Source of the DNA: Paenibacillus amylolyticus
GTDB taxonomy: Bacteria; Bacillota; Bacilli; Paenibacillales; Paenibacillaceae
Assembly: GCF_001570725.1 (NCBI RefSeq)
Contig: NZ_BCNV01000001.1
Location: forward strand, 3,100,001-3,164,000
DNA length: 64,000 nucleotides
Reading direction: 5' to 3'
A model generated the notes under the pieces. That model saw nothing but the letters and a program-made list of their open reading frames with translations. It was not told the DNA's origin and ran no database searches. How positions within the stretch are numbered: position 1 is the first letter of the stretch; each line of letters starts with the position of its first letter. The position numbers and the translations under genes were made by a program. This document shows positions 17,599-25,493 of the stretch, one piece after another.

Positions 17599-17946
17599 AT
17601 GGTTTCATTTCTAATCACGTTACAAAGACTACTCAAGGGCATTTTCCATGCGTTCAAAGACCCCAAGTTTCTGGCTCTGTTCGCGTTAACGGCAGCAACA
17701 CTGCTGTCAGGCACTTTGTTTTACACTCGTGTTGAAGGTCTGCACTGGATCGATGCGTTATACTTCTGTGCGGTTACTTTGACTACGGTGGGACATCCTG
17801 ATTTTGTGCCATCCACCGGATTCAGCAAAGCCTTTACCGTGATCTACATGTTTGCAGGCATTGGCCTCACCTTTGCCATGATTGCCAGAATTACAGCAGG
17901 TATTCTATTCCCTCGCAAATTAAAGACAGAAGAGGACCCGGAGTAA
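17599..17946 (+). CDS. Two-helix potassium-channel-like protein with a TVGHPD filter
   Basis: A 115-residue protein with the minimal pore architecture: transmembrane helix 1 (about 25-44), a pore helix with filter (LYFCAVTLTTVGHPDFVP, about 55-72) and transmembrane helix 2 (about 78-100). It fits the Ion_trans_2 family. The filter reads TVGHPD where potassium channels have TVGYGD, so the Tyr-Gly pair is replaced by His-Pro and selectivity may differ. No regulatory RCK domain follows. The ribosome binding site is AGGATGG. Confidence 0.8.
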   Translation: MVSFLITLQRLLKGIFHAFKDPKFLALFALTAATLLSGTLFYTRVEGLHWIDALYFCAVTLTTVGHPDFVPSTGFSKAFTVIYMFAGIGLTFAMIARITAGILFPRKLKTEEDPE

Positions 17947-17956
17947 TCTCCGGGTC
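17935..17956. terminator. Perfect hairpin at convergent gene ends
   Basis: GACCCGGAG and CTCCGGGTC form a 9-bp perfect stem around TAAT. It contains the channel gene stop codon and reaches the 3' end of the next minus-strand gene. A clear T run is missing on both sides, so termination efficiency is uncertain. Confidence 0.55.
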
Positions 17957-18167
17957 ATTCGTATAAGGCATCCCGCAGTTTGGTAGACATACGTGATTCT
18001 TTGGAAGAAGACTTCAAGATCGTTCTGCGCAACGTCAGATTACTTGCCTGCAGTCGCTCCGCTTCTGCGAACAGTTCTGCAAATAAGGCCTGCGTCGCTT
18101 CATCTAGAGATCCCTGTTCTTTCAGGCTTTCATATTGCGCTTGAAGTGATGTTAATGCTTCACTCAT
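17955..18167 (-). CDS. Small helical hypothetical protein
   Basis: A 70-residue protein made almost entirely of predicted helix, rich in Leu, Ala, Glu and Ser (TSLQAQYESLKEQ, FAELFAEAERLQ), ending in a basic segment. A coiled-coil or helical hairpin is likely. The ATG at 18167 follows GAGGTG by eight bases; the frame is open further upstream without a good start. It lies between an ion channel gene and the divergent thymidine kinase gene. No family recognised. Confidence 0.65.
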   Translation of the reverse strand: MSEALTSLQAQYESLKEQGSLDEATQALFAELFAEAERLQASNLTLRRTILKSSSKESRMSTKLRDALYE

Positions 18168-18343
18168 CGTAAACACCTCTTTTCCATAACTCCTATTAAC
18201 AGCTGCCGGAACCAATAGCTTAACAATCCATATAGTAACACAAAGCTGCACAGATTAGTTCTGGCTCTTTCCAAAGATTTTGTGGTACTCTGTAATGGTC
18301 GCTTTTTTTGTTGAATCCCGTATGTGAGAGGAGTAGCAGCACC

Positions 18344-18943
18344 GTGCAAACAGGACGTATTACCGTAATTACTGGACCCATGTTCAGTGAAAAATCCGGT
18401 GAACTCATTCGCCGTTGTCAGAAATTAATACAATTTGGCCGTAAAAAGGTTGTGGCCTACAAACCAGCCGAGGATGATCGGTTTGCCCAGGACGAGATCG
18501 TAAGCCGAATTGGTTATCGACTCCCTGCCCATTCCATTCCCCGGCAATTAACCCCGGAATCCGTAGAAATGATCCTGAACCAAACCATAGATGCTGATGT
18601 TGTTGCATTTGATGAAGTACAATTTTTCAGCAGTGCCATTATGGAACTCGTCTCGGAGCTAGCGTACTGTGGCAAACATGTCATTGTGGATGGTCTTAAT
18701 ATGGATTACCGTGGTAAGGAATTCGGATATGTCGGCGGTTTGCTCGCCATGGCAGATGACATTGAGAAACTCTCGGCTTTCTGTGCCGTATGCGGTAGCC
18801 CGGATGCTGCCTTTACGCAACGTATCGTCAATGGGGAACCTGTTACCTTGGGTCCGGTTGTCATGATTGGCGATTCAGAAGCTTACGAGCCACGCTGTCG
18901 TTGCTGCTTCATTCCTCCTCACAAAGTTGAATGCTCATCATAA
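18344..18943 (+). CDS. tdk: Thymidine kinase (type II) with altered P-loop
   Basis: This salvage enzyme phosphorylates thymidine to dTMP. The 199-residue protein has the type II layout: the P-loop region ITGPMFSEKSGELIRRC, the catalytic glutamate in AFDEVQFF, the lasso and substrate segment GLNMDYRG, and the zinc-binding pairs CAVC and CRCC. The P-loop normally reads GPMFSGKSEEL; here the Gly before Lys-Ser is Glu and a following Glu is Gly, as if exchanged. The GTG at 18344 is chosen from the GAGAGGAG ribosome binding site. A terminator follows. Confidence 0.9.
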   Translation: MQTGRITVITGPMFSEKSGELIRRCQKLIQFGRKKVVAYKPAEDDRFAQDEIVSRIGYRLPAHSIPRQLTPESVEMILNQTIDADVVAFDEVQFFSSAIMELVSELAYCGKHVIVDGLNMDYRGKEFGYVGGLLAMADDIEKLSAFCAVCGSPDAAFTQRIVNGEPVTLGPVVMIGDSEAYEPRCRCCFIPPHKVECSS

Positions 18944-18978
18944 TTTTTAAGATTTCTAAGAGATCTCTGAAATCCTCC

Positions 18979-19002
18979 AAAAAGCCCTTTTGGGCTTTTT
19001 TT
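18979..19002 (+). terminator. Terminator after tdk
   Basis: AAAAGCCC TTTT GGGCTTTTTTT: an 8-bp stem with a four-base loop and a T run. A second small inverted repeat (GATTTC...GAAATC) lies just upstream at 18950-18973. Confidence 0.9.
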
Positions 19003-19026
19003 GTTTGTGGCAGCGAACCATTGCAC

Positions 19027-19054
19027 AAAAAAGCACCGCTTTGCAGCGATGCTT
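19027..19054 (-). terminator. Terminator after the zinc-ribbon protein gene
   Basis: On the minus strand AAGCATCGCT and AGCGGTGCTT pair (one T-G) around a four-base loop, followed by TTTTTT. Confidence 0.85.
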
Positions 19055-19070
19055 ACAGGATCACTTCCCG

Positions 19071-19547
19071 CTAGTCCCGGGAAACAAAATATTTGTTGGT
19101 CATGTAGTAAGCGTCACCACGTGACGTTTCCACCATTCCTTTTTTTGCATCCAAAAATACAATCTCTTTACACTTCGTGCAGTACCATTTCGTGCGCTTA
19201 TATGGAGATTCCGTCACGTAAGCCGTGCCGCATTTACAATCAATCTTCATTAATAACTCGGTTGATTTATAAGCACTGGACAAGCGTTCCAGGTTATCCT
19301 GCTGCTGCGTAGGCATAATGGTCTGCTGATAATCCGATAAATGATTCTGAACCTTAAAGTCTGCTACCAATCCTGCATTCAATCCAAAAAACTCCTTGCC
19401 GATTTCGGTCACGAAGCGCTTCTCATTTCTGTAGCAATCCAGCCACTCAATAATCTGCTTATTAGACAGTGGAACCGTACCCTTGATACCGCTGTTTAAG
19501 GTGTAGGTCATGATGTATAAAGTATCGTCTTGTCTACCTGAGTACAT
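19071..19547 (-). CDS. Hypothetical protein with C-terminal zinc ribbon
   Basis: A 158-residue soluble protein. Residues about 100-130 hold two cysteine pairs (CKCGTAY and WYCTKC) that would form a zinc ribbon. The N-terminal part contains a TYTLNSG segment and a helical region with LSNKQIIEWLDCY. The AAGGAGG site and the downstream terminator support a real gene. The family is not recognised; a neighbouring 71-residue gene also has two cysteine pairs, so the two may act together. Confidence 0.75.
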   Translation of the reverse strand: MYSGRQDDTLYIMTYTLNSGIKGTVPLSNKQIIEWLDCYRNEKRFVTEIGKEFFGLNAGLVADFKVQNHLSDYQQTIMPTQQQDNLERLSSAYKSTELLMKIDCKCGTAYVTESPYKRTKWYCTKCKEIVFLDAKKGMVETSRGDAYYMTNKYFVSRD

Positions 19548-19636
19548 TAGAATCCTCCTTCGAATACATTTGCTAATGTACTACAAAAACGCGCATAAAT
19601 CAAAGAATTGTTATTTCCTGAGCGCATCTCTTCTTA

Positions 19637-19852
19637 TTAAATGGGGAACATTCCTCGTTCATCCGCCAAAGTCTTACAGGAACTGCATACACCTGAAACA
19701 TTTCCCTGTGGAGCTGCATAATGCACGACCGATTTAACCTTTTTCTTACATATGGAACAGTAGTGCCTCCTTTCCTTTTTTGGGGTGTAGTCCGATAGCT
19801 TCACTACGTTTTTGTTCAGTCGGAATCGGCGTAAGAAGCCCGGCCATTTCAT
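19637..19852 (-). CDS. Small cysteine-pair protein, possible zinc finger
   Basis: A 71-residue basic protein with CSIC near residue 32 and CSSC near residue 56, spaced 21 residues apart, suggesting a treble-clef or zinc-ribbon-like metal site. The N-terminus is rich in Arg, Lys and aromatics. The ribosome binding site is weak (GTGAAGCGAG), so the start is uncertain. It lies on the same strand as the 158-residue zinc-ribbon gene, 89 bp upstream of it. Function unknown. Confidence 0.5.
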   Translation of the reverse strand: MKWPGFLRRFRLNKNVVKLSDYTPKKERRHYCSICKKKVKSVVHYAAPQGNVSGVCSSCKTLADERGMFPI

Positions 19853-20016
19853 CTCGCTTCACTCTTTCTTGTTCGCCTACTTTTGTAGTCGTTTTTTTGC
19901 TCTGGGCTAAAAATCATCGCGCCTTTTTTTATGTATACGATTCCAAGTTGTGCATGCCTATCTCATAATCTATTCGACGTTTTGAGCGTTTTTCCTGTTT
20001 TTAATCTCTACACATA

Positions 20017-20075
20017 TAAAAAAAACCGACATAACCTGCTTTCTTACTTTCGGAAGAACAGCATTTTAGTCGGTT
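20017..20075 (-). terminator. Terminator after the NlpC/P60-like hydrolase gene
   Basis: On the minus strand AACCGAC and GTCGGTT form the outer stem, with an inner GCTGTTCTT/AAGAAAGCAG pairing, followed by eight T. It starts seven bases past the stop codon. Confidence 0.8.
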
Positions 20076-20081
20076 CCAACC

Positions 20082-20732
20082 TTATTTATAAAAAGTTCCC
20101 AGAACGTCCAGCTCTGGTGAGCGCTCAATTCGAAAAGGATAAATATATCCCTGATTCATTCGGGTAAATTTGCGGCTCCACAGGTCCAGTCCGGATGTGA
20201 ACTGATAGGCCTGGTATATAAACTTGGAGCAGTAATTGCGCTCAATACTGCGCAGATTGGTCTGTAAACGGTAAAATTTGACCTGTTTGTAATGATCCTG
20301 TACCCACCCGGCTGCCTTCATGCCTGCCTCATTCAGTCTGGAACGGAATACAATGAAGCGATCTCCTTCATAGAAACGTGTAAGGTACCAATCCAATGAG
20401 TCCGCAAATACAGGCCCATAAGGGTGCACATGATACACTTTCCCATCGAGTCCGATAATGCCCATATGCCCGGCGTAATAGGTGGATTCCGAGCTTGGTG
20501 TGTACACGATATCCCCTGGCTCCAGCTTCATCTCCCCCAAAGCGTTGATGGGTAAATCCTGATGTAACCGTTTGGCTGCTGAACGTTCACGCCGCCCTTC
20601 AACAAACAAGCGATGAAGTGCACCGGCAAGTGCGAGATACATTTCGGACCATTTGATCTTTTTCTTATCAGGTCGTTTGAACCACCGCTGGATGAAGGTG
20701 AAACCTCGTTGTGGTTGTGAACCCTTCTTCAT
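20082..20732 (-). CDS. YiiX/YebB-like NlpC/P60-superfamily cysteine hydrolase
   Basis: A 216-residue protein with the permuted NlpC/P60 pattern: LEPGDIVYTP, then YYAGHMGII holding the catalytic histidine, HVHPYGP, and later YCSKFIYQAY holding the nucleophilic cysteine. The N-terminal 50 residues are basic and helical; no clear signal peptide is seen. Such enzymes cleave peptide or acyl bonds, but the substrate here is unknown. The ATG at 20732, with GGAG eight bases upstream, is preferred to a GTG at 20741. A repeat element lies directly upstream. Confidence 0.8.
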   Translation of the reverse strand: MKKGSQPQRGFTFIQRWFKRPDKKKIKWSEMYLALAGALHRLFVEGRRERSAAKRLHQDLPINALGEMKLEPGDIVYTPSSESTYYAGHMGIIGLDGKVYHVHPYGPVFADSLDWYLTRFYEGDRFIVFRSRLNEAGMKAAGWVQDHYKQVKFYRLQTNLRSIERNYCSKFIYQAYQFTSGLDLWSRKFTRMNQGYIYPFRIERSPELDVLGTFYK

Positions 20733-20766
20733 ACGCCGCACTCCACTCTCATCTATTTATTGTATC

Positions 20767-20959
20767 TATATAAGTTGAATTAAAGTTTATTTACACTGAC
20801 ACTACGATGACAGAACAATCTTCCAATCGCTGTTATCCCCAGATTTTTTCGATTCCCTTTTTCTTAAGGGAAAATCCGGTGATAAAGGCGACCGCTTCGC
20901 TTTTTCAGATTTTTTCTGTCCTCTCCGTTATCGTGTAAATGATTATTTCAACTTATATA
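20767..20959. repeat. MITE-like repeat, family A, long copy
   Basis: A 193-bp intergenic element with perfect 13-bp terminal inverted repeats (TATATAAGTTGAA and TTCAACTTATATA), then inner inverted ATTTACAC and GTGTAAAT. The core contains an ATCGCTGTTATC block and GATAAAGGCGACCGCTTCGC. No coding capacity is seen. A shorter copy lies at 7465 and a core-related copy at 54391. It fills most of the 396-bp gap between two minus-strand genes. Confidence 0.75.
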
Positions 20960-21069
20960 GTGTCATTCTACAGTTTCTCAGCCTTATTATAGACATTTGG
21001 TGATTCATGTTCAATTCTAAGCGTGTTCTATCTTGTGCCAATTATGCCTTCTTATTACCCATATTATGC

Positions 21070-21109
21070 AAAAAAAGATGACTTCGGAATGAACCCAAAG
21101 TCATCTTAA
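21070..21109 (-). terminator. Terminator after the ferredoxin/siderophore reductase gene
   Basis: On the minus strand AAGATGACTTT and AAGTCATCTT pair around a loop of about 11 bases and are followed by TTTTTTT. It lies about 20 bp past the stop codon. Confidence 0.9.
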
Positions 21110-21128
21110 TCGTATCCAAACGCAGACT

Positions 21129-22166
21129 TTATTCTTCTACAACACCAAGAGCTTTATTTTTCTCCTTAAAGCGGCTGTTATGGGAAGAAACATAAGCTAC
21201 TTTCTCCGCTTCAGGGTCCATGTATAGCTTCGCACTGTTTACCGCGAGGGCTGCATCCGTGAAAGTACCCGCAATCAGGTACAATTTGCTACCATAATCT
21301 ACAAAATCGCCTGCGGCAAATACGCCGGGAATATTTGTTTGCAATCTCTCTGTCGTAGTAACATGCCATTCTCCAAGATCAAGTCCCCAATCCCGGATTG
21401 GACCAAAATCACTCTTCATGCCATGGTTTACAATGACAGCATCCACTTCAAGTAGTTCAGTTTCGCCTGTGTCCACGTGTGAAATGGTCACTTGCTCAAT
21501 CACATCGCCACTCAAACTATGCAGTGTCTCTACCGCATAAGGTGTCCGGACATCTACAGAGGATTCTCTCATACGCAGTACATTACGCTCCAGCCCGCCA
21601 AAGCGGTCACGACGATGCACAACGGTAACTTGCTCTGCCAGTGCTTCCAGTTCATTTGCCCAGTCTACAGCAGAGTCGCCACCACCTGAGATCAGGACGC
21701 GTTTACCACGGAATGGCTCTAGTTCCTGCACCGTATAGTGCAGATTGCTAACCTCATAACGGTCTGCACCCTCAAGCTCCAACTTGGCCATTTTATATAT
21801 GCCGTATCCGATTGCCAAAATGACAGTACGTGTCCAGTGTTGTTCACCTGTTGCTGAAGTTAAAAGAATCGTGCCATCAGGTTGACGTTCGAATCCTTCG
21901 ATCTGTTGTTCAAATACAAGGGTTGGCTCGAAAGTTCGTGCCTGTTCTTCCAACTGTTTGATCAGATCTTCACACAGAATTGGCGTCACACCTCCAACAT
22001 CCCAGATCATTTTCTCCGGATAAAAGAGCATGCGACCACCCAATCTGTCACGTGCCTCAATCAACTTGGTCTTCATATCCCGCATGCCGCTATAAAAGGC
22101 AGAGTACATGCCCGCTGGGCCACCGCCGATAATGGTTACATCATAAAGTTCCAACTGCTGATTCAT
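21129..22166 (-). CDS. Ferredoxin--NADP reductase, YumC/IruO type, Fur-controlled
   Basis: A 345-residue flavoprotein related to thioredoxin reductase but without the CxxC redox pair. The FAD motif [14 protein letters not shown] lies at the N-terminus, the NADPH motif [12 protein letters not shown] near residue 158, and a second FAD motif PGVFAAGDF near residue 280. This is the pattern of FNR2-type enzymes such as B. subtilis YumC and S. aureus IruO; the latter reduces ferric siderophores and is Fur-regulated. A Fur box (22210-22230) before the gene and adjacent siderophore-binding proteins point to an IruO-like role. The ribosome binding site is GGAGG. Confidence 0.88.
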   Translation of the reverse strand: MNQQLELYDVTIIGGGPAGMYSAFYSGMRDMKTKLIEARDRLGGRMLFYPEKMIWDVGGVTPILCEDLIKQLEEQARTFEPTLVFEQQIEGFERQPDGTILLTSATGEQHWTRTVILAIGYGIYKMAKLELEGADRYEVSNLHYTVQELEPFRGKRVLISGGGDSAVDWANELEALAEQVTVVHRRDRFGGLERNVLRMRESSVDVRTPYAVETLHSLSGDVIEQVTISHVDTGETELLEVDAVIVNHGMKSDFGPIRDWGLDLGEWHVTTTERLQTNIPGVFAAGDFVDYGSKLYLIAGTFTDAALAVNSAKLYMDPEAEKVAYVSSHNSRFKEKNKALGVVEE

Positions 22167-22209
22167 ATTGAAAATACCTCCGTTAATTCGATCCAGAACA
22201 TCGAGTATT

Positions 22210-22230
22210 TGATATCGATTCTCATTATCA
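22210..22230 (-). promoter_or_regulatory. Fur box upstream of the reductase gene
   Basis: TGATATCGATTCTCATTATCA resembles the Fur consensus (TGATAATnATTATCA core) with imperfect dyad symmetry. It lies 44 bp before the reductase start codon, where it would repress in iron-replete cells. Confidence 0.65.
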
Positions 22231-22325
22231 CTTAAGTCCTAGTTTAATGGTAATCTTATCAAATTACAATGGCTAAAAAACAAACATTTCTTGTACAAAA
22301 CTTCTATCAACAAGTTCGCTCTTGA

Positions 22326-23345
22326 CTATTGTGCTCTTGGAGCCGCCAACAGCTTTTCCACGACAAAATCAAGCTGTTTATTGATTGAATAAATATCCGA
22401 ATAATAGAAGAAATCGAAATCAATCTCAATCAGACGACCTTCTTTGATCGCAGGGATACTGCTCCATATTGGATTATCCGTCAAGTTATCTGCTCCTTCA
22501 TACACCGAGCGAAACACATAGTCCCCGATATATTCAGGAAGTACTTCCATGGAGATGTTGGAGCCGGCCGCGTCCGAAACCACATCAATTTTTTTCTGTA
22601 CAACTTCAGGTGCTTTCATCCCCAAGTACTCATATACCGCCTGAGATCCCCGGCCAAATTGCTTGCTCTCTACAATGACCATACCTTTCAAACCGCCCTC
22701 TACAATGGAGATTGTTTTGTCCAGTATGCCTGCATCTGCAAGAGTCTTCTTACTCTCTTCAACTTTGGTGTTGAGATTGTTGATTAACGTCTCCGCTTCC
22801 TGCTCTTTGCCAAAAATGCTTGCTATACTATGGAGTCTTTCTTCTGTAGACAATTTCTCATACGGAATATATACCGTAGGTGCAATATCTTTTAATAACG
22901 TATACGTCTCTTCTGAAGGAACAATGATCAGATCCGGATCAAGATCAATAACAGCTTCAGGATTCGGTTCAAACCAGGTACCCAGTGCGTTTACACCTTC
23001 TAGCTCGCTCTTGTATGCAGCCCCGTCGTATACATCTGAGGTAGCAATTGGCTTAACTCCAAGTGCGACGACATCCCCCTGGAGATACAATACAACAACC
23101 CGTTTGGGGTTGGCTGGAACAACCACATCACCCTTAACCGTTGAGACTGTGCGTGTTTCATTGTCTTTGTTCGTCTGGCTTCCGGTGTCTGATGACACTG
23201 CCGTACTGCTGTTATTGGAACCGGCACCCGCTCCTTCGCCAGCTGCTGGTGTTTGTGCTGTACCTGAAGAACAGGCTGCAAGGAGCATCGTTATGCTCAA
23301 TAATGCAACCATGATCATACTGGAACTTGTTTTTCTTCTTTTCAT
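22326..23345 (-). CDS. Internal-start siderophore-binding lipoprotein (copy 1)
   Basis: This 339-residue product would start at the in-frame ATG at 23345, preceded by GGAGGG nine bases upstream. It has a basic N-terminus (MKRRK), a hydrophobic core and lipobox LLAACSS, then a Gly/Ser/Thr-rich spacer and a class III periplasmic-binding-protein fold. As an ABC-transport receptor it would capture ferric siderophores on the outer face of the membrane. No permease or ATPase gene is nearby, so it would need partners elsewhere. Expression from the internal Fur box promoter is inferred. Confidence 0.8.
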   Translation of the reverse strand: MKRRKTSSSMIMVALLSITMLLAACSSGTAQTPAAGEGAGAGSNNSSTAVSSDTGSQTNKDNETRTVSTVKGDVVVPANPKRVVVLYLQGDVVALGVKPIATSDVYDGAAYKSELEGVNALGTWFEPNPEAVIDLDPDLIIVPSEETYTLLKDIAPTVYIPYEKLSTEERLHSIASIFGKEQEAETLINNLNTKVEESKKTLADAGILDKTISIVEGGLKGMVIVESKQFGRGSQAVYEYLGMKAPEVVQKKIDVVSDAAGSNISMEVLPEYIGDYVFRSVYEGADNLTDNPIWSSIPAIKEGRLIEIDFDFFYYSDIYSINKQLDFVVEKLLAAPRAQ

Positions 23346-24299
23346 TGATGTAGACCCTCCGTCTATATATTGATAATGATTCTCATAATCAATATATCCC
23401 GACTTCCATCTCCGGCCAATGGACGATTCAGAGATTTGCAATGGACGATCCTCTCTTCGCGCCTCTTCTCTCATCTTTCGTTGGTATAGAATCGGAGAGA
23501 TCCCCACATGTTTTTTGAAAATACGACTAAAATAATATACATCCGAATAACCCACTTCTGCTGCAATTTCACTCAGCGTTGCATCCGATCGCAAAAGGAG
23601 ATTGCGAGCCTTGGCGATTCGGGTCTGAATTAAATAATCAATCGGACTGTAACCCGTCTGTCGTTTGAATTGCATGGATAAATGCCGGGAGCTATAGTTG
23701 AATTGTTCAGCCAAGAAATCAAGCGTAACCTGTTCCCTGTAATGGTTCTGTATGTAACGAAGCGTTTGTTTCACCGGATCAGCAAGCTCTGTTTTGATCT
23801 CCTGCTCTGCCAGCTGAACCATCATTTCATGAATGAATTGGTAAAATAAACTTTTCGTATGAAGCAGATCCAAACTGCCAGACTGTGCCCATGCACCTTC
23901 AAGCTCATCAAGGTAACGTAACAACCCAAGCGGACTACTTGGCGTAAATCCATATTGCAAAGAGAACGGTGCAACCTCAGGCTGTGCCAATAACCACTTT
24001 TTGCGATAACTAGGAAAGGCCAGGAATGCTCTGTAATAGAGCAGAATATACTCGAAATCTTCGTTGGTTTGAATATCCAGTGAAGATCCTTTCGCCCCAT
24101 GAAGCATATAAAATCGCTCTGCCTTGTATGTTTGTCCATCCAATTGAAGTTGAGCCGATCCTCGAATCGTATATATAAAACCATTTGCCGGAAGTGTATA
24201 GGCATCCAGGTGCGCTCCCGCCTCCATAACGATCCGGCGTATATCCAGAACCTTAACAGCGGCTTGATTCCAGCATTTCATCTGTTCGTCTAATTGCAT
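22326..24299 (-). CDS. AraC-type regulator fused in frame to a siderophore-binding lipoprotein (copy 1)
   Basis: One uninterrupted frame of 657 codons. Residues 1-140 resemble an AraC ligand-binding domain; about 165-275 hold two helix-turn-helix motifs (LDFLAEQFNYSSRHLSMQF and SEIAAEVGYSDVYYFSRIF). The frame then passes through a linker (YENHYQYIDGGS) into a complete lipoprotein with its own Met at residue 319, signal peptide, lipobox LLAAC and Fe-siderophore-binding fold (NPKRVVVLYLQGDVVALGV). AraC/binding-protein fusions are known (B. subtilis Btr), but there the binding domain has no signal peptide. Internal Fur box and ribosome binding site suggest two products from one frame. A GGAGAG site precedes this ATG. 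Confidence 0.8.
   Translation of the reverse strand: MQLDEQMKCWNQAAVKVLDIRRIVMEAGAHLDAYTLPANGFIYTIRGSAQLQLDGQTYKAERFYMLHGAKGSSLDIQTNEDFEYILLYYRAFLAFPSYRKKWLLAQPEVAPFSLQYGFTPSSPLGLLRYLDELEGAWAQSGSLDLLHTKSLFYQFIHEMMVQLAEQEIKTELADPVKQTLRYIQNHYREQVTLDFLAEQFNYSSRHLSMQFKRQTGYSPIDYLIQTRIAKARNLLLRSDATLSEIAAEVGYSDVYYFSRIFKKHVGISPILYQRKMREEARREDRPLQISESSIGRRWKSGYIDYENHYQYIDGGSTSMKRRKTSSSMIMVALLSITMLLAACSSGTAQTPAAGEGAGAGSNNSSTAVSSDTGSQTNKDNETRTVSTVKGDVVVPANPKRVVVLYLQGDVVALGVKPIATSDVYDGAAYKSELEGVNALGTWFEPNPEAVIDLDPDLIIVPSEETYTLLKDIAPTVYIPYEKLSTEERLHSIASIFGKEQEAETLINNLNTKVEESKKTLADAGILDKTISIVEGGLKGMVIVESKQFGRGSQAVYEYLGMKAPEVVQKKIDVVSDAAGSNISMEVLPEYIGDYVFRSVYEGADNLTDNPIWSSIPAIKEGRLIEIDFDFFYYSDIYSINKQLDFVVEKLLAAPRAQ
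23368..23394 (-). promoter_or_regulatory. Fur box embedded in the fusion frame (copy 1)
   Basis: A 27-bp inverted repeat with a single central mismatch, TATTGAT.ATGA...TCAT.ATCAATA. It lies 23 bp before the internal lipoprotein ATG and, read as codons, gives the linker DYENHYQY. Its place is that of an operator for the lipoprotein. Confidence 0.85.
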
Positions 24300-24416
24300 C
24301 GAATACTCTCCAATCCCAGTCTCACCCGGTACAAAGACCTTACAAGGTCATCATTCTACCACACATCCTATAACATATGCGTAGCAGAGGTTCACTAATA
24401 TACCTCTCATTATAGA

Positions 24417-24437
24417 TGATAATAATTTTCATTATCA
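24417..24437 (-). promoter_or_regulatory. Fur box upstream of AraC fusion copy 1
   Basis: TGATAAT and ATTATCA arms enclose AATTTTC. It lies about 120 bp before the AraC start codon, in a 189-bp gap between the two large genes. Confidence 0.7.
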
Positions 24438-24488
24438 ACTGTAATTTAGACTGGAAATGGATTTCATCTTATCGAGCACTCATTACAT

Positions 24489-25493
24489 TTATTTTTGTTC
24501 AGAGATCTTCGTAAACCACGCGGCCAATTCCTCGGTCTGATCCAATGTTGCAATCGGGTCAAAGTACCAGGAACGATCCGGGCTCCAGATAAACACTCGA
24601 TCATTCTTAACCGCATCCAGTGAGCTCCAGACCGGTTTGGATTTCAACTCTTCCAGGGTCAGATTATCTGCTGTTAGAATGATGTAGTCTCCGGCAAATT
24701 CAGGAATCGCTTCCGATGAAACTTCAACCAGTTGATCCTTCATTAAGATCTCTTTTTTATCTGCAGGAGGATTCAAACCAAGCGCGCTATAGACTGCCTG
24801 ACCTCCCCGACCAAAATTATCACCAAAGGCCAACGGTCCTTTATCATAAAACTGCATGACCGACACCTCGGCTGCTGGATCAATCGCCTCACCAACGCGC
24901 TTCTTCGCATCTGCAATTCTTGCGTCATAATCAGCTAACCATGCCTCGGATTCTTTTTCTTTATTCAGCACTTCCCCAAAGTAGGCGATCTCTTCATGGG
25001 TGTTTTTCAATTCCCCGTAAGGAACAACCAGGGTAGGTGCAATTTTGCTAAAGGAATCAAATAAATCTGGATTACCTGTCACAATCAAATCCGGTTCAAG
25101 CTCCAACACCTTTTCGAAAGAGATGGTTTCATATTCACCAATATTCTGCACGCCCTCAAGTGATTCGATAAAATAAGGATTCTTCAGGTTCATCTCCGGT
25201 GTACCCACCGGTTTGATCCCCAGAGCAATGAGACTTCCCAAATACAAGTCAACTACAATCCGTTTAGGTTCAGCGGGGATTGTAATATCTCCTTTAACTG
25301 TTGAGATTGTACGTGGTTCTGATGTTTTGCTTTGATTATCCGCTGTTACTGTGTTTGTGGAACTTGACGTACTTTTGCTTCCGGATGCATCTCCGCTCGA
25401 AGTACTGGCAACACCTGTTGAGCAGGCACTTAGCAGTAACGTAAGACTTAGTAAAATGCTAAGCAGCATTCCCGTTCTTGTCTGTCTGTTCAT
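24489..25493 (-). CDS. Internal-start siderophore-binding lipoprotein (copy 2)
   Basis: A 334-residue product from the in-frame ATG at 25493, with GGAGGG nine bases upstream. A lipoprotein signal (MNRQTRTG, hydrophobic core, LLSACST) and a Ser/Thr-rich spacer precede a periplasmic-binding-protein domain of the Fe/B12/siderophore class. It would act as a substrate receptor at the outer membrane-face, possibly for a ligand different from copy 1. No transport partners are encoded nearby. Confidence 0.8.
   Translation of the reverse strand: MNRQTRTGMLLSILLSLTLLLSACSTGVASTSSGDASGSKSTSSSTNTVTADNQSKTSEPRTISTVKGDITIPAEPKRIVVDLYLGSLIALGIKPVGTPEMNLKNPYFIESLEGVQNIGEYETISFEKVLELEPDLIVTGNPDLFDSFSKIAPTLVVPYGELKNTHEEIAYFGEVLNKEKESEAWLADYDARIADAKKRVGEAIDPAAEVSVMQFYDKGPLAFGDNFGRGGQAVYSALGLNPPADKKEILMKDQLVEVSSEAIPEFAGDYIILTADNLTLEELKSKPVWSSLDAVKNDRVFIWSPDRSWYFDPIATLDQTEELAAWFTKISEQK

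Noticed and set aside
22663..23373. 236-codon plus-strand open frame opposite AraC fusion copy 1
   Set aside because: Shadow of the Ser/Thr-rich spacer and binding domain on the other strand; no start signal and no recognisable domain.
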